A DNA stretch of 64,000 nt, taken from Thauera sp. Lineage in GTDB: Bacteria > Pseudomonadota > Gammaproteobacteria > Burkholderiales > Rhodocyclaceae. Positions 40,018 to 48,414 of the stretch are shown piece after piece (within the stretch, counting starts at the first letter, position 1; every line of letters starts with the position of its first letter). A model generated the notes under the pieces. The model saw only the letters and a program-made list of their open reading frames with translations, did not search any database and was not told the origin of the DNA. Made by a program: the position numbers and the translations under genes. The stretch spans positions 186,001 to 250,000 of the forward strand of contig JACKMB010000001.1 of the NCBI GenBank assembly GCA_024235615.1, given 5' to 3'.

Positions 40018-40827
40018 TCACGCGCTCTTGCGCCGCCTGGACAAGCCCAAGCCGGCCAGGCCGAGGCCCAATACGGCAAGGGTGGCGGGCTCCGGAACGT
40101 CATTGCGGTCGGCGCCGGCAGCCCACGCCAAGCTCTGCTCGAGCAGTCGGTCAGCATCGCCGCTGCGCAGGGCGTCGGTACCATATCCCTCATTGGCCTC
40201 GTACAGCAGGCCGAGATACACCGAACGGCCCAGGGTTTCCTGGTAAGCGACAACGACTTGGCCGTTGTCGATGGTGGCCAGCGCCGTGGCCCCGCCATCC
40301 AATGCCGTGGCGGTCTCGATACAGCAATCGGAGACGAAGATGTTCCCCACGCCGGCGGTAATGTCGTGAGTAACGGAGTTGATGAGGACAGTAGTACCGT
40401 TTGCGAAATCGTAGGCTCCACCCGTGACGACCGGGGTGACCGCATCGGCACTCGTGGCAGCCTGGCCCGAGGTGTTGATGACGCCAAATCGGTACCACCC
40501 CGCCGTGACAACGCCACCGCCGTTCTGGAGGAAGCCGAGCACGGCATCCAGGGTGGCTCCCGAGTACTCGTTCTGGCTGTAACCGCTTCCGCCCAGAACG
40601 ACTGCGTTGTAGCCCGACAGATCGCCCACCGAGCTCACCGAACTGCCACTGATGACCGTGGCGGAGAAATCGTAGTAGGTGTCATCGTTGAACTGTGCTG
40701 CGGTCAGCGACGATGCGGAACTGCCACTGCTGCCCGACAGGATCGCCACGTTGATCGGCGCCCCCCAGGAGGGCCCATGTGCGGCGAGCGCGCCCACCGC
40801 AAGAATCGACAACAGCTTGGTTTTCAT
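40018..40827 (-). CDS. PEP-CTERM sorted protein with GATase1/ThuA-like fold
   Basis: 269 residues. A signal peptide (MKTKLLSILAVGALAAHGPS) precedes an extracytoplasmic domain, and the C-terminus is a classic PEP-CTERM signal: VPEPATLAVLGLGLAGLGLS then RRRK. It should be cut and anchored or released by an exosortase encoded elsewhere. The body has YNAVVLGGSGYSQNEYSGAT, LGFLQNGGGVVTAGWYRFG and ERSVYLGLLY-like strands, resembling the class I glutamine-amidotransferase/ThuA fold. GGGGAG precedes the ATG by four bases. A sigma-54-type promoter lies about 57 bases upstream, and a terminator follows, so it is a single-gene unit. Confidence 0.9.
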   Translation of the reverse strand: MKTKLLSILAVGALAAHGPSWGAPINVAILSGSSGSSASSLTAAQFNDDTYYDFSATVISGSSVSSVGDLSGYNAVVLGGSGYSQNEYSGATLDAVLGFLQNGGGVVTAGWYRFGVINTSGQAATSADAVTPVVTGGAYDFANGTTVLINSVTHDITAGVGNIFVSDCCIETATALDGGATALATIDNGQVVVAYQETLGRSVYLGLLYEANEGYGTDALRSGDADRLLEQSLAWAAGADRNDVPEPATLAVLGLGLAGLGLSRRRKSA

Positions 40828-40883
40828 ATGCTCCCCTTTGCCTGCGATACGAACATCTCGAGTTAGCTTTGCGCTCACCGGAA

Positions 40884-40899
40884 AGCATTAACCGTGCCA
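40884..40899 (-). promoter_or_regulatory. Sigma-54 (-24/-12) promoter of the PEP-CTERM gene
   Basis: On the minus strand TGGCACG-GTTA-ATGCT matches the consensus TGGCACG-N4-TTGCW at all positions but one, with the GG and GC cores exactly spaced. The start point would fall near 40873, about 46 bases before the ATG. It needs an enhancer-binding activator. Confidence 0.75.
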
Positions 40900-41316
40900 T
40901 TTAAAATTTGTTATTTGATATCAGCACATTGAGTCAGTCTTGAGTTATCCCAGCATGAGCCTGAGAGCCGGACTGTAAAGGAATCCGACAGCCTGGAGCC
41001 TCTTGTCGCGTCACCCAGACCAAATGGCTTGCCAGCGGACAACCGGATCAAGGCCACGACACTCGCCGGGAGACGTGATCATTCATCCGCACCCCCTCTC
41101 CTTCAGATGGAAAGCGACGCTTTAAATCGGGCTCACGCCCCGAGCCCCAACTCGAGGAACATGACACCGGTCGCTCGACCACGCGGGGAGCGTCATAGCG
41201 GCGACAGATTGATCGAGGCACGACGCGCCATGCAGGATGACCGAACGCCACAGCCGACCAACCAACCCGATCGCGAAGCCTGAGCGTGAGGCGCCCGCTC
41301 ACCCTGCTCATCCCCT
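40900..41316. other. Gene-free, AT-richer stretch upstream of the PEP-CTERM promoter
   Basis: No coding is supported. It runs from the sigma-54 promoter to the RES toxin stop and starts with an AT-rich block (about 40898-40960). It is the right place for enhancer-binding sites of the sigma-54 promoter, but I see no repeated motif. An 84-codon frame at 41029-41283 has no ribosome site and no recognisable product. Confidence 0.4.
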
Positions 41317-41829
41317 TCACCACAGCCGCGCATCGGGCCGGTATTCGATTCGCCGGGTCGCCACCCGCCGCGCATCCGGATGCGCGGGGTTCAGCAGGTA
41401 GTTCCAGCCCACCGGCACCACCACCGAAGGCACGCGCAGCAGGAGGGATGTGCCGCGCGCCAGCCAGTCGTCGCCGATGCACTGCGACGCGGCGCTGCCC
41501 ACCGACCAGTCGACGTTGTCCGCACCCCAGTCGTCCGGCAGCACGACGCCCTCGGCGCTGGCCACGGCCGCGGCGGGCACGATCGCCTCGACCGCGACCA
41601 GGTCGCGCGGCGGGCGCATGGGGGTATGCACGCGCTTTTCGAGCTGCGCCAGCGCGAGGCTGTCGGCCAGGTAGATCACCGGCCGGGCGACGCTGTTCCA
41701 GCGCCCGCCGGCCGCGGCGGCGTCGTTGCCGGCGCAGGCAAAGTCCTCGGCGGCGCACAGCAGCGCGCCGGTTTCCAGGTCGATCCAGTCCTGCGCCAGC
41801 CGCCACAGCGTGGCCGTGCGTGCGGCCAT
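41317..41829 (-). CDS. RES-domain toxin (NAD+ phosphorylase type)
   Basis: 170 residues. The RES fold signature is present: GGRWNSVARPVIYLADSLALAQLE (with Arg, Tyr and Glu at the active-site positions) and SVVVPVGWNYLLNPAHPDA. RES toxins of this class break down NAD+ and stop growth. It overlaps the antitoxin stop by one base (TGATG), so translation is coupled and the antitoxin comes first. Full-length and apparently active. Confidence 0.9.
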   Translation of the reverse strand: MAARTATLWRLAQDWIDLETGALLCAAEDFACAGNDAAAAGGRWNSVARPVIYLADSLALAQLEKRVHTPMRPPRDLVAVEAIVPAAAVASAEGVVLPDDWGADNVDWSVGSAASQCIGDDWLARGTSLLLRVPSVVVPVGWNYLLNPAHPDARRVATRRIEYRPDARLW

Positions 41830-42317
41830 CAGGCGGCCGTACCGGCCATGATGCGGCGCAAGGCGTTCATCACCGCCTGGTGGCCCGGCGTGGTAACGAG
41901 CAGTTCGATGGGGATCGCGCCGCCCAGCGTCGGGATGGGGGCGCCGAGCCACTCGCGGGCGGCGGCCTCGTCCCCGAACACACGCGTGGCCGCACACTCG
42001 ACGTCGATGAGGCGGGCGACGCGGTCGGAGTCGTCCTGCGACAGCGGCTTGCCCTCGCGCACACGGCGGTCGTAGGTGGCCGGCGCCACGCCCAGCAGTT
42101 GCGCCAGGCTGCGCCCGCTGCGCCCGAAGCGGTGCGCGAAGGCATCGAGCGAGCCGGGCTCGAAGCCCTCACGCACCATGTGGTCGCGCTCGAGGGCCGA
42201 CGCAGCGTGCAGGTAGTGCTCGATACTGGCCCCGCCCCTCACGCCACCCGCTGCGCCGCGCGCAGCGTAAGGGACGGCGGGCTCACGGATGGACGGGCTT
42301 GGCTTGCTGGCAGACAT
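41829..42317 (-). CDS. Xre/MbcA/ParS-type antitoxin (DUF2384)
   Basis: 162 residues. The C-terminal toxin-binding part is clear (RLIDVECAATRVFGDEAAAR, EWLGAPIPTLGGAIPIELL), and a helical Xre-like region precedes it. It binds and inhibits the RES toxin encoded directly after it and usually represses the operon. The ATG at 42317 was chosen because AGGTG lies six bases upstream; a GTG at 42326 is also in frame. Confidence 0.88.
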   Translation of the reverse strand: MSASKPSPSIREPAVPYAARGAAGGVRGGASIEHYLHAASALERDHMVREGFEPGSLDAFAHRFGRSGRSLAQLLGVAPATYDRRVREGKPLSQDDSDRVARLIDVECAATRVFGDEAAAREWLGAPIPTLGGAIPIELLVTTPGHQAVMNALRRIMAGTAA

Positions 42318-42327
42318 TTTGATCACC

Positions 42328-42347
42328 TGATTGCTTCATGCGAATCA
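42328..42347 (-). promoter_or_regulatory. Candidate operator of the RES/Xre pair
   Basis: TGATT, a 10-base centre (GCTTCATGCG) and AATCA form a dyad 10 bases before the antitoxin ATG. The position fits autorepression. AT-rich DNA continues upstream to about 42360. No contact data; weak but well placed. Confidence 0.4.
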
Positions 42348-42465
42348 ATTGAATTCCTTCGACCACGTTCTGTCAAGCCTCGGCGCCTGCGACGGCGGCG
42401 ATACGCGCGGCGGGTCGGCCGGGCCGCGCATGCTAGACTCGCGCGCTTCCAAGGATGCGTTCCCG

Positions 42466-43536
42466 ATGCAGATCCAGCTCCTGATTCCCGGCCTGTTGTG
42501 GCCTGTCGTCACCCTGCTCGGCCCGGCCTCCGGGCTCGGGCTCGGCGGGCTGGCGAGCCTGCTCGGCCGCGGGCGGCGGCAGGTGACGGCCTTCGAGCCC
42601 TACGACCGCCAGCTCGCGCGCCTCTTCGGCGTGCACGGAGACACGCTGCCGATGGCATCCCTCCGCCGCCTGGGCGAGGCCGATGCGCCCACGCCCGAGC
42701 AGGCTGGACATTGGCTTTGCGCGGACCCGGTCAATCTCTCGTTCGCGCGCGAGCACCTGCTGCTGCAGGCCTTTCCGGATGAGGAGCTGGACGCAGCGGA
42801 GAGCGCCGAGCTGGTCGCCGAGCTCAACGCCATCTTCGCCGATCTCGGCCGCTTCGAAGCCTGCACGCCCACGCGCTGGTACCTGCGCCTGCATCGGCCG
42901 ACCGCGGTCACCCTCTACCCGCTCGACGACGTGACCGGGCGCCCGGTGAAGCACTTCCTGCCCGAGGGCGACGATGCCCGCCTGTGGCAGCGCACCATGA
43001 ACGAGGCGCAGATCGTGCTGCATAACCACGCGCGCAGCCGAGCCCGCGAGGAGGCCGGGCGGCGTGCGGTCAATAGCGTGTGGCTGTGGGGCGCAGGCGC
43101 ACTCGACGCGCCGCCGCAGGCCCCGGCGCGCCAGGTGCAGGCCACCGACCCGATCAGCATCGGCCTCGCACGCGCCGCCGGCGTCGCGGTCGGCGCGCCG
43201 GATCCCGGGTCGGCGCTGACGCAGGACACGCTGGTCGTGCTCGATGCGCTGCGCAAACCCGCCCAGCAGCTCGACCTCGACACCTGGCGCCGCGGCCTGG
43301 AGACGCTCGAGCGCGACTGGTTCGCCCCGCTCGCCGAAGCCTTCCGCGCCGGCCGCCTCGACACCGTGCGCCTGACCGCACCGGGCGATCGCGGCACGCT
43401 GCAGCTGGAACTGCACCGCAGCGAGCGCTGGAAGTTCTGGCGCAAGCCCTACGCCTTCGACGCACTGCTGAAATCCATCGCCCCCGCGCCGATGCAGACG
43501 CCCCACCGTCCAGGCCCCACCGATGCCCCTGTGTAG
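42466..43536 (+). CDS. RecJ-linked conserved protein (RpfE/phosphoglycerate-mutase-like annotation)
   Basis: 356 residues, soluble, with no recognised catalytic motif. It begins MQIQLLIPGLLWPV and has SFAREHLLLQAF, TPTRWYLRLHRP and AVNSVWLWGAGALD stretches. I recognise it as the protein often encoded next to recJ in beta- and gammaproteobacteria and annotated as RpfE or as a phosphoglycerate-mutase-like protein; neither label is backed by an activity I can see. A Met start at 42466 fits the family; the frame upstream is non-coding. recJ follows on the same strand after a REP-containing gap. Confidence 0.7.
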   Translation: MQIQLLIPGLLWPVVTLLGPASGLGLGGLASLLGRGRRQVTAFEPYDRQLARLFGVHGDTLPMASLRRLGEADAPTPEQAGHWLCADPVNLSFAREHLLLQAFPDEELDAAESAELVAELNAIFADLGRFEACTPTRWYLRLHRPTAVTLYPLDDVTGRPVKHFLPEGDDARLWQRTMNEAQIVLHNHARSRAREEAGRRAVNSVWLWGAGALDAPPQAPARQVQATDPISIGLARAAGVAVGAPDPGSALTQDTLVVLDALRKPAQQLDLDTWRRGLETLERDWFAPLAEAFRAGRLDTVRLTAPGDRGTLQLELHRSERWKFWRKPYAFDALLKSIAPAPMQTPHRPGPTDAPV

Positions 43537-43720
43537 GAGCGGCGGGAGCCGCGAACACGGCGGTGCAATAAGCGCCATCGTCGCCGGCGTGCCGCCGTTC
43601 GCGCCTGCCGGCACTCCTACAGAAACCATCGCGACGCCATGAAAACCACCGCGACCCCGACGCCAACCATCGCGGCCCCGATGCCCTGCAGGAGCGGCGC
43701 GAGCCGCAAGCACGGCGGTG
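43533..43720. repeat. REP elements before recJ
   Basis: A forward half (GTAGGAGCGGCGGGAGCCGC-GAA, near 43534) and an inverted half (TTCGCGCCTGCCGGCACTCC, near 43599) form one pair; a lone forward half (TGCAGGAGCGGCGCGAGCCG) lies near 43689. The first copy begins inside the stop region of the preceding gene. Confidence 0.75.
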
Positions 43721-43760
43721 TGCCCATGAACGGCGCCCTTAGCCACCTGTTCCTCGACCG

Positions 43761-45452
43761 ATGACCCGAATCCAGCCTCGCGCCATCCCGCAGCAAGCCT
43801 TCGCCCGCCTCGCCGATGCCGGCCTGCATCCCCTGCTCGCCCGCCTCTACGCGGCGCGCGGCATCACCCGCGCCGACGAGCTCGACACCAGCCTGAAGAA
43901 CCTGCTGCCGCCCGAGGCGCTCACCGGCACCACCGAGGCCGCGATCCTGCTCGCCGACGCCATCGAGGCCGGCGCGCGCATGGTCATCGTCGCCGACTAC
44001 GACTGCGACGGCGCCACCGCCTGCGCGGTGGGCGTGCGCGCGCTACGCGCCTTCGGCGCCGACGTGCATTACCTGGTGCCCGACCGCGTCACGCTCGGCT
44101 ACGGCCTCACCCCGGCCATGGTCGAGATCGCCGCGCGCCTCGAGCCCGACGTGCTGATCACCGTGGATAACGGCATCGCCAGCGTCGAGGGCATCGCCGC
44201 CGCGCGCACCCACGGCATGGCCACGGTGATCACCGACCACCATCTGCCCGGCGACGTGCTGCCCGAGGCCGACGTGATCGTGAACCCCAACCAGCCCGGC
44301 TGCGACTTCCCGAGCAAGGCGCTGGCCGGCGTGGGCGCGATGTTCTACACCATGCTCGCCCTGCGCGCCGAGCTGCGCGAGCGCGGCGCCTTTTCCGGCA
44401 GCAAGGAACCCAACCTCGCCGAGTTGCTCGACCTGGTCGCGCTCGGCACCGTGGCCGACGTCGTCAAGCTCGACCGCAACAACCGCATCCTGGTCGCGCA
44501 AGGCCTCGCCCGCATGCGCGCGGGGCGCATGCAGGCCGGTATCCGTGCCCTGTTCGGGCTCGCCGGGCGCGACCCGGCGCGTGCCAGCACCATGGACCTC
44601 GGCTTCATGATCGGCCCGCGCCTCAACGCCGCCGGCCGGCTCTCCGACATGAGCCTGGGCATCGAGTGCCTGATCACCGACGATGCGGGACGCGCGATGA
44701 ACATCGCCCAGGAGCTCGACAAGCTCAACCGCGAGCGCCGCAGCATCGAGGCCGGCATGCAGGAAGAGGCGCTCAACCGACTGGCAGGCTTCGAGGCCGG
44801 CAACCGCGCCACCGTCGCGCTGTTCGAGCCCGACTGGCACCAGGGCGTGATCGGCATCGTCGCCGGCCGCATCAAGGAACGCCTGCACCGCCCCACCATC
44901 GCCTTCGCACGCGCCAACGACGGCGAACTCAAGGGCTCCGGGCGCTCGATCCCCGGCCTGCACCTGCGCGACGCGCTCGACCTCGTCACCAAGCGCCAGC
45001 CCGACCTCATCGTGCGCTTCGGCGGCCACGCCATGGCCGCCGGCCTCACCATCCGCGAATCCGAGCTCGCGCGCTTCGACGCCGCCTTCGAGGAGGTGGT
45101 GAGCGAGCTGCTCGAGCCCGCCCAGCTCGAGCGCCGCGTCGACACCGACGGCAGCCTCGAGTCCGGCTACTTCGCGCTCGACGCCGCGCGCATGCTCGAC
45201 AACGAGATCTGGGGCCAGGGCTTTCCGGCGCCCGTTTTCGACGACGTGTTCCGCGTCGAGCGCCAGCGCCTGCTGAAGGACAAGCACCTCAAGCTCGAGC
45301 TCTCGCGCGGCAGCACGCGCTACGAGGCCATCCGCTTCAACCACGCCGAGGGCGCCGCCGGCCAGATCCACGCCGCCTTCCGCCTCGGCGTCAATGAGTA
45401 CAACGGGGTGGCCAGCGTGCAACTGATGCTCGAGCATTTCGAGGCGGCGTAG
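43761..45452 (+). CDS. recJ: Single-stranded-DNA exonuclease RecJ
   Basis: 563 residues. DHH-family motifs are intact: IVADYDCDGATA and VITDHHLPG. RecJ is a 5'-to-3' single-strand exonuclease used in recombination repair and mismatch repair. DHHA1 and OB-type C-terminal parts are present, giving normal length. The histidine phosphatase gene follows 15 bases later. Confidence 0.96.
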   Translation: MTRIQPRAIPQQAFARLADAGLHPLLARLYAARGITRADELDTSLKNLLPPEALTGTTEAAILLADAIEAGARMVIVADYDCDGATACAVGVRALRAFGADVHYLVPDRVTLGYGLTPAMVEIAARLEPDVLITVDNGIASVEGIAAARTHGMATVITDHHLPGDVLPEADVIVNPNQPGCDFPSKALAGVGAMFYTMLALRAELRERGAFSGSKEPNLAELLDLVALGTVADVVKLDRNNRILVAQGLARMRAGRMQAGIRALFGLAGRDPARASTMDLGFMIGPRLNAAGRLSDMSLGIECLITDDAGRAMNIAQELDKLNRERRSIEAGMQEEALNRLAGFEAGNRATVALFEPDWHQGVIGIVAGRIKERLHRPTIAFARANDGELKGSGRSIPGLHLRDALDLVTKRQPDLIVRFGGHAMAAGLTIRESELARFDAAFEEVVSELLEPAQLERRVDTDGSLESGYFALDAARMLDNEIWGQGFPAPVFDDVFRVERQRLLKDKHLKLELSRGSTRYEAIRFNHAEGAAGQIHAAFRLGVNEYNGVASVQLMLEHFEAA

Positions 45453-45467
45453 ACCGGCCCCGCCGCG

Positions 45468-46148
45468 ATGAGCACGCAAGCCTCCGACTGGCAGGTCCCC
45501 GCCGCCACCCTGCGCTGGCTGGACGCGGTGCCGGCCGAGCGCAGCGTGGCGATGCTGGTCCGCCATTCGGTGCGCGACCCCTTGCCGCCCGGCGACCTCG
45601 GCTACGCCAACACGCTCAATGCCGAAGGCGTCGCGCTCGCCCGCAGCCTGGGCGAGCGCCTGCATGGGCGCCTGCGCAGCCTGCACACCAGCCCGCTGCA
45701 GCGCTGCGTGCACACCGCCGAGGTGTTCGCGCGCGTGGCCGGCGACACGCCGCCGATCGTCACCGACCGCATGCTCGGCGACCCCGGCGCCTGGGTGCTC
45801 GACCGCGCGCTGGCGGGCGAGAACTGGAGGCGCCTCGGCAGCGAGGGGATCATGGCGCGCCTGGCGACCACCGACGAGGACCTGCCTGGCACGCGCCCGG
45901 CGCGTGTGGGCGCACAGGACCTCGCCACGCACATGCTCGCGATCGCTGCCAGCGCGCCCGGCGTGCACGTCTTCGTCACCCACGACATCCTGCTCGCGAT
46001 CGCGGCGGCGCGCTTCCTCGGCCCGCCGCCGCCCGGCCCCGGGCGCTGGCCGGCCTACCTCGAGGCCGCCTTCTTCTGGCAGGACGAGGGCGGCCTGCAC
46101 GTCGCCTATCGCGACCTCCATCGCAGCGGCCTCGCCGGCGCGCGCTGA
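45468..46148 (+). CDS. Histidine phosphatase family protein
   Basis: 226 residues. The branch-1 histidine-phosphatase layout is visible: LVRHSVRDP at the N-terminus (RHS in place of the usual RHG), SPLQRCVHTAEVFARV and the second histidine in VFVTHDILLAI. The catalytic His is kept. Substrate unknown. It probably shares a transcript with recJ. Confidence 0.8.
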   Translation: MSTQASDWQVPAATLRWLDAVPAERSVAMLVRHSVRDPLPPGDLGYANTLNAEGVALARSLGERLHGRLRSLHTSPLQRCVHTAEVFARVAGDTPPIVTDRMLGDPGAWVLDRALAGENWRRLGSEGIMARLATTDEDLPGTRPARVGAQDLATHMLAIAASAPGVHVFVTHDILLAIAAARFLGPPPPGPGRWPAYLEAAFFWQDEGGLHVAYRDLHRSGLAGAR

Positions 46149-46337
46149 CCCAGCGGCGCCGCGCTCGGGAACATCCGCGCACGCCCGCGCTCCAACCCCG
46201 CAAACGCACAACGTCGCGGCGCCGCCACCCGGTCGCCGACGACATCCACGCCCGGATGCCACCGGCGCCCAGAGGAGACCCACCCCGACCGGGGAGCGCA
46301 GGCATGCGGGGCCGACCGAGCCTGAAGGGAGCACGCC

Positions 46338-47441
46338 ATGAGCACTGTCGCCCGGTTCCAGATCGATCACGTTCGTTTCCTCGACCCGCATGGCGAGGCG
46401 CTCGGGCCGCTGCCCGACTTCGCGCACGACCCCGCGCGGCTGATCCCGATGTACCGCGCGATGTACCTCACGCGCAGCTTCGACGCCAAGGCGATCGCGC
46501 TGCAGCGCACCGGCAAGCTCGGCACCTTCGCCTCCGCGCTCGGGCAGGAGGCGATCGGTGTCGGCGTGGCGAGCGCGATGCTCCCGGAAGACGCGCTCTT
46601 TCCCTCCTACCGCGAGCACGCCGCCCAGCTCGTGCGCGGCGTGCGCATCGAGGAGAGCCTGCGCTACTGGGGCGGCGACGAGCGCGGCAGCGACTTCGCC
46701 GACGCCCGCCACGACTTCCCCAACTGCGTGCCGATCGGCACCCAGGTCTGCCACGCCGCGGGCGCGGCCTATGCCTTCCGGCTGCGCAGCGAGGCACGGG
46801 CAGCGGTGTGCTTCCTCGGCGACGGCGGCAGCTCGAAGGGTGACTTCTACGAGGGGCTCAACTTCGCCGCGGTGTGGAAGGCGCCGCTGCTGGTCGTGCT
46901 CAGCAACAACCAGTGGGCGATCTCCGTGCCGCGCAGCGCGCAGAGCGCCACCGCCACGATGGCGCAGAAGGCGATCGCCGCCGGCGTCGAGGGGGTGCAG
47001 GTCGACGGCAACGACCTCGTCGCGGTGCACCACGTCGCCCGCGAGGCGCTCGCCAAGGCCCGCGCCGGCGGCGGTCCGACCCTGATCGAGGCGGTCACCT
47101 ACCGACTCGGCGACCACACCACCGCCGACGACGCCTCACGCTACCGCGACCCCGCGGTGGTGCAGGAGCAGTGGTCCTTCGAGCCGCTCACCCGCCTGCG
47201 CAACCACCTCGTCAAACTCGGCGCCTGGGGGCCGGAGAAGGAAGAGGCGCTCGCGCGCGAATGCGCCGATACCGTGAACGCCGCGGTCGAGGCCTACCTG
47301 AGCACCCCGCCGCCCACCACCGCGGCGATGTTCGATCACCTCTTCGCGACCCTGCCCGCCGCGCTCGCGGCCCAGCGCGACGAGGCCCTGCGCTTCGCGC
47401 CCCGCACCGCGGGCGGACAACCGGGAGGCGATCATGGCTGA
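46338..47441 (+). CDS. pdhA: 2-oxoacid (pyruvate-type) dehydrogenase E1 alpha subunit
   Basis: 367 residues. The thiamine-diphosphate motif runs from GDGG (161-164) to SNNQW (189-193), as in the alpha subunits of heterotetrameric E1. ALGQEAIGVGVASAML and PSYREHAAQLVRG are typical. It decarboxylates a 2-oxoacid and passes the acyl group to the lipoyl arm of E2; pyruvate, branched-chain oxoacids or acetoin are possible. It overlaps the beta-subunit gene by 8 bases. Confidence 0.88.
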   Translation: MSTVARFQIDHVRFLDPHGEALGPLPDFAHDPARLIPMYRAMYLTRSFDAKAIALQRTGKLGTFASALGQEAIGVGVASAMLPEDALFPSYREHAAQLVRGVRIEESLRYWGGDERGSDFADARHDFPNCVPIGTQVCHAAGAAYAFRLRSEARAAVCFLGDGGSSKGDFYEGLNFAAVWKAPLLVVLSNNQWAISVPRSAQSATATMAQKAIAAGVEGVQVDGNDLVAVHHVAREALAKARAGGGPTLIEAVTYRLGDHTTADDASRYRDPAVVQEQWSFEPLTRLRNHLVKLGAWGPEKEEALARECADTVNAAVEAYLSTPPPTTAAMFDHLFATLPAALAAQRDEALRFAPRTAGGQPGGDHG

Positions 47442-48414
47442 GATCAACCTTGTCGAGGCGGTCAACCTGGCCCTCGCCCACGAGCTGGCGCGCGACGAAG
47501 CGGTCGTGCTGCTCGGCGAGGACATCGGCGCCAACGGCGGCGTCTTCCGCGCCACGGCCGGGCTGCAGCAGCGCTTCGGCGCCGGGCGGGTGGTCGACAC
47601 CCCGCTCGCCGAGACCGCGATCGTCGGCACCGCGATCGGCATGGCGGCGATGGGCCTGAAGCCGGTGGCGGAGATCCAGTTCTCCGGCTTCCTGTATCCG
47701 GCGATCGACCACCTGGTCAACCACGCCGCGCGCCTGCGCAACCGCACGCGCGGCCGGCTGGCCTGCCCGCTGGTGGTGCGCACGCCCTGCGGGGGCGGCA
47801 TCCACGCGCCCGAGCACCACTCCGAGAGCCCCGAAGCGATGCTCGCCCACACCCCCGGCCTGCGCGTGGTCATGCCCTCCTCGCCCGCGCGCGCCTACGG
47901 CCTGCTGCTCGCGGCGATCCGCGACCCTGACCCGGTGATGTTCCTCGAGCCCACGCGGATGTACCGCCTGTTCCGCCAGGAGGTCGTCGACGACGGCGAG
48001 GCGTTGCCGCTGGACGTGTGCTTCACGCTGCGCGGCGGCACCGACCTCACCCTGGTGAGCTGGGGCGCGATGCTGCACGAGACCCAGGCCGCCGCCGACG
48101 CGCTCGCCGCCGAGGGCATCTCGGCCGAGGTCATCGACGTCGCCACGCTCAAGCCGCTCGACCTGCCCACCATCCTGGAGTCGGTCGCGCGCACCGGGCG
48201 CTGCGTGATCGTGCACGAGGCCGCGCGCACCGCCGGCCTGGGCGCCGAGATCGCCGCCAGCCTCGCCGAGGAGGGGCTGTATTCCCTGCTCGCGCCGGTG
48301 CAGCGCGTGACCGGCTACGACACCGTGATGCCGCTGTCGCGGCTCGAGTACCAGTACCTGCCGAGCGTCGAGCGCATCGTCGCGGCGGCGCGCAAGACCC
48401 TGGAGGCGTCATGA
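47434..48414 (+). CDS. pdhB: 2-oxoacid dehydrogenase E1 beta subunit
   Basis: 326 residues. Typical beta subunit: VVLLGEDIGANGGVFRATAG near the N-terminus, DTPLAETAIVGTAIGMAAMG, and a C-terminal transketolase domain with DVATLKPLDLPTI. It completes the alpha2beta2 E1. It overlaps the E2 gene by four bases (ATGA). The operon has no E3 gene, so lipoamide dehydrogenase must be encoded elsewhere. Confidence 0.9.
   Translation: MAEINLVEAVNLALAHELARDEAVVLLGEDIGANGGVFRATAGLQQRFGAGRVVDTPLAETAIVGTAIGMAAMGLKPVAEIQFSGFLYPAIDHLVNHAARLRNRTRGRLACPLVVRTPCGGGIHAPEHHSESPEAMLAHTPGLRVVMPSSPARAYGLLLAAIRDPDPVMFLEPTRMYRLFRQEVVDDGEALPLDVCFTLRGGTDLTLVSWGAMLHETQAAADALAAEGISAEVIDVATLKPLDLPTILESVARTGRCVIVHEAARTAGLGAEIAASLAEEGLYSLLAPVQRVTGYDTVMPLSRLEYQYLPSVERIVAAARKTLEAS

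Noticed and set aside
41029-41283. 84-codon frame upstream of the PEP-CTERM gene
   Set aside because: No ribosome site, no recognisable domain, hydrophilic composition without pattern. It lies in probable regulatory DNA.
44043-47117. 1024-codon minus-strand frame opposite recJ, the histidine phosphatase and pdhA
   Set aside because: It spans three well-supported genes on the other strand and has no recognisable motif. The same holds for long shadows at 7222-9411, 57260-59653, 60278-62086 and 62083-63870.
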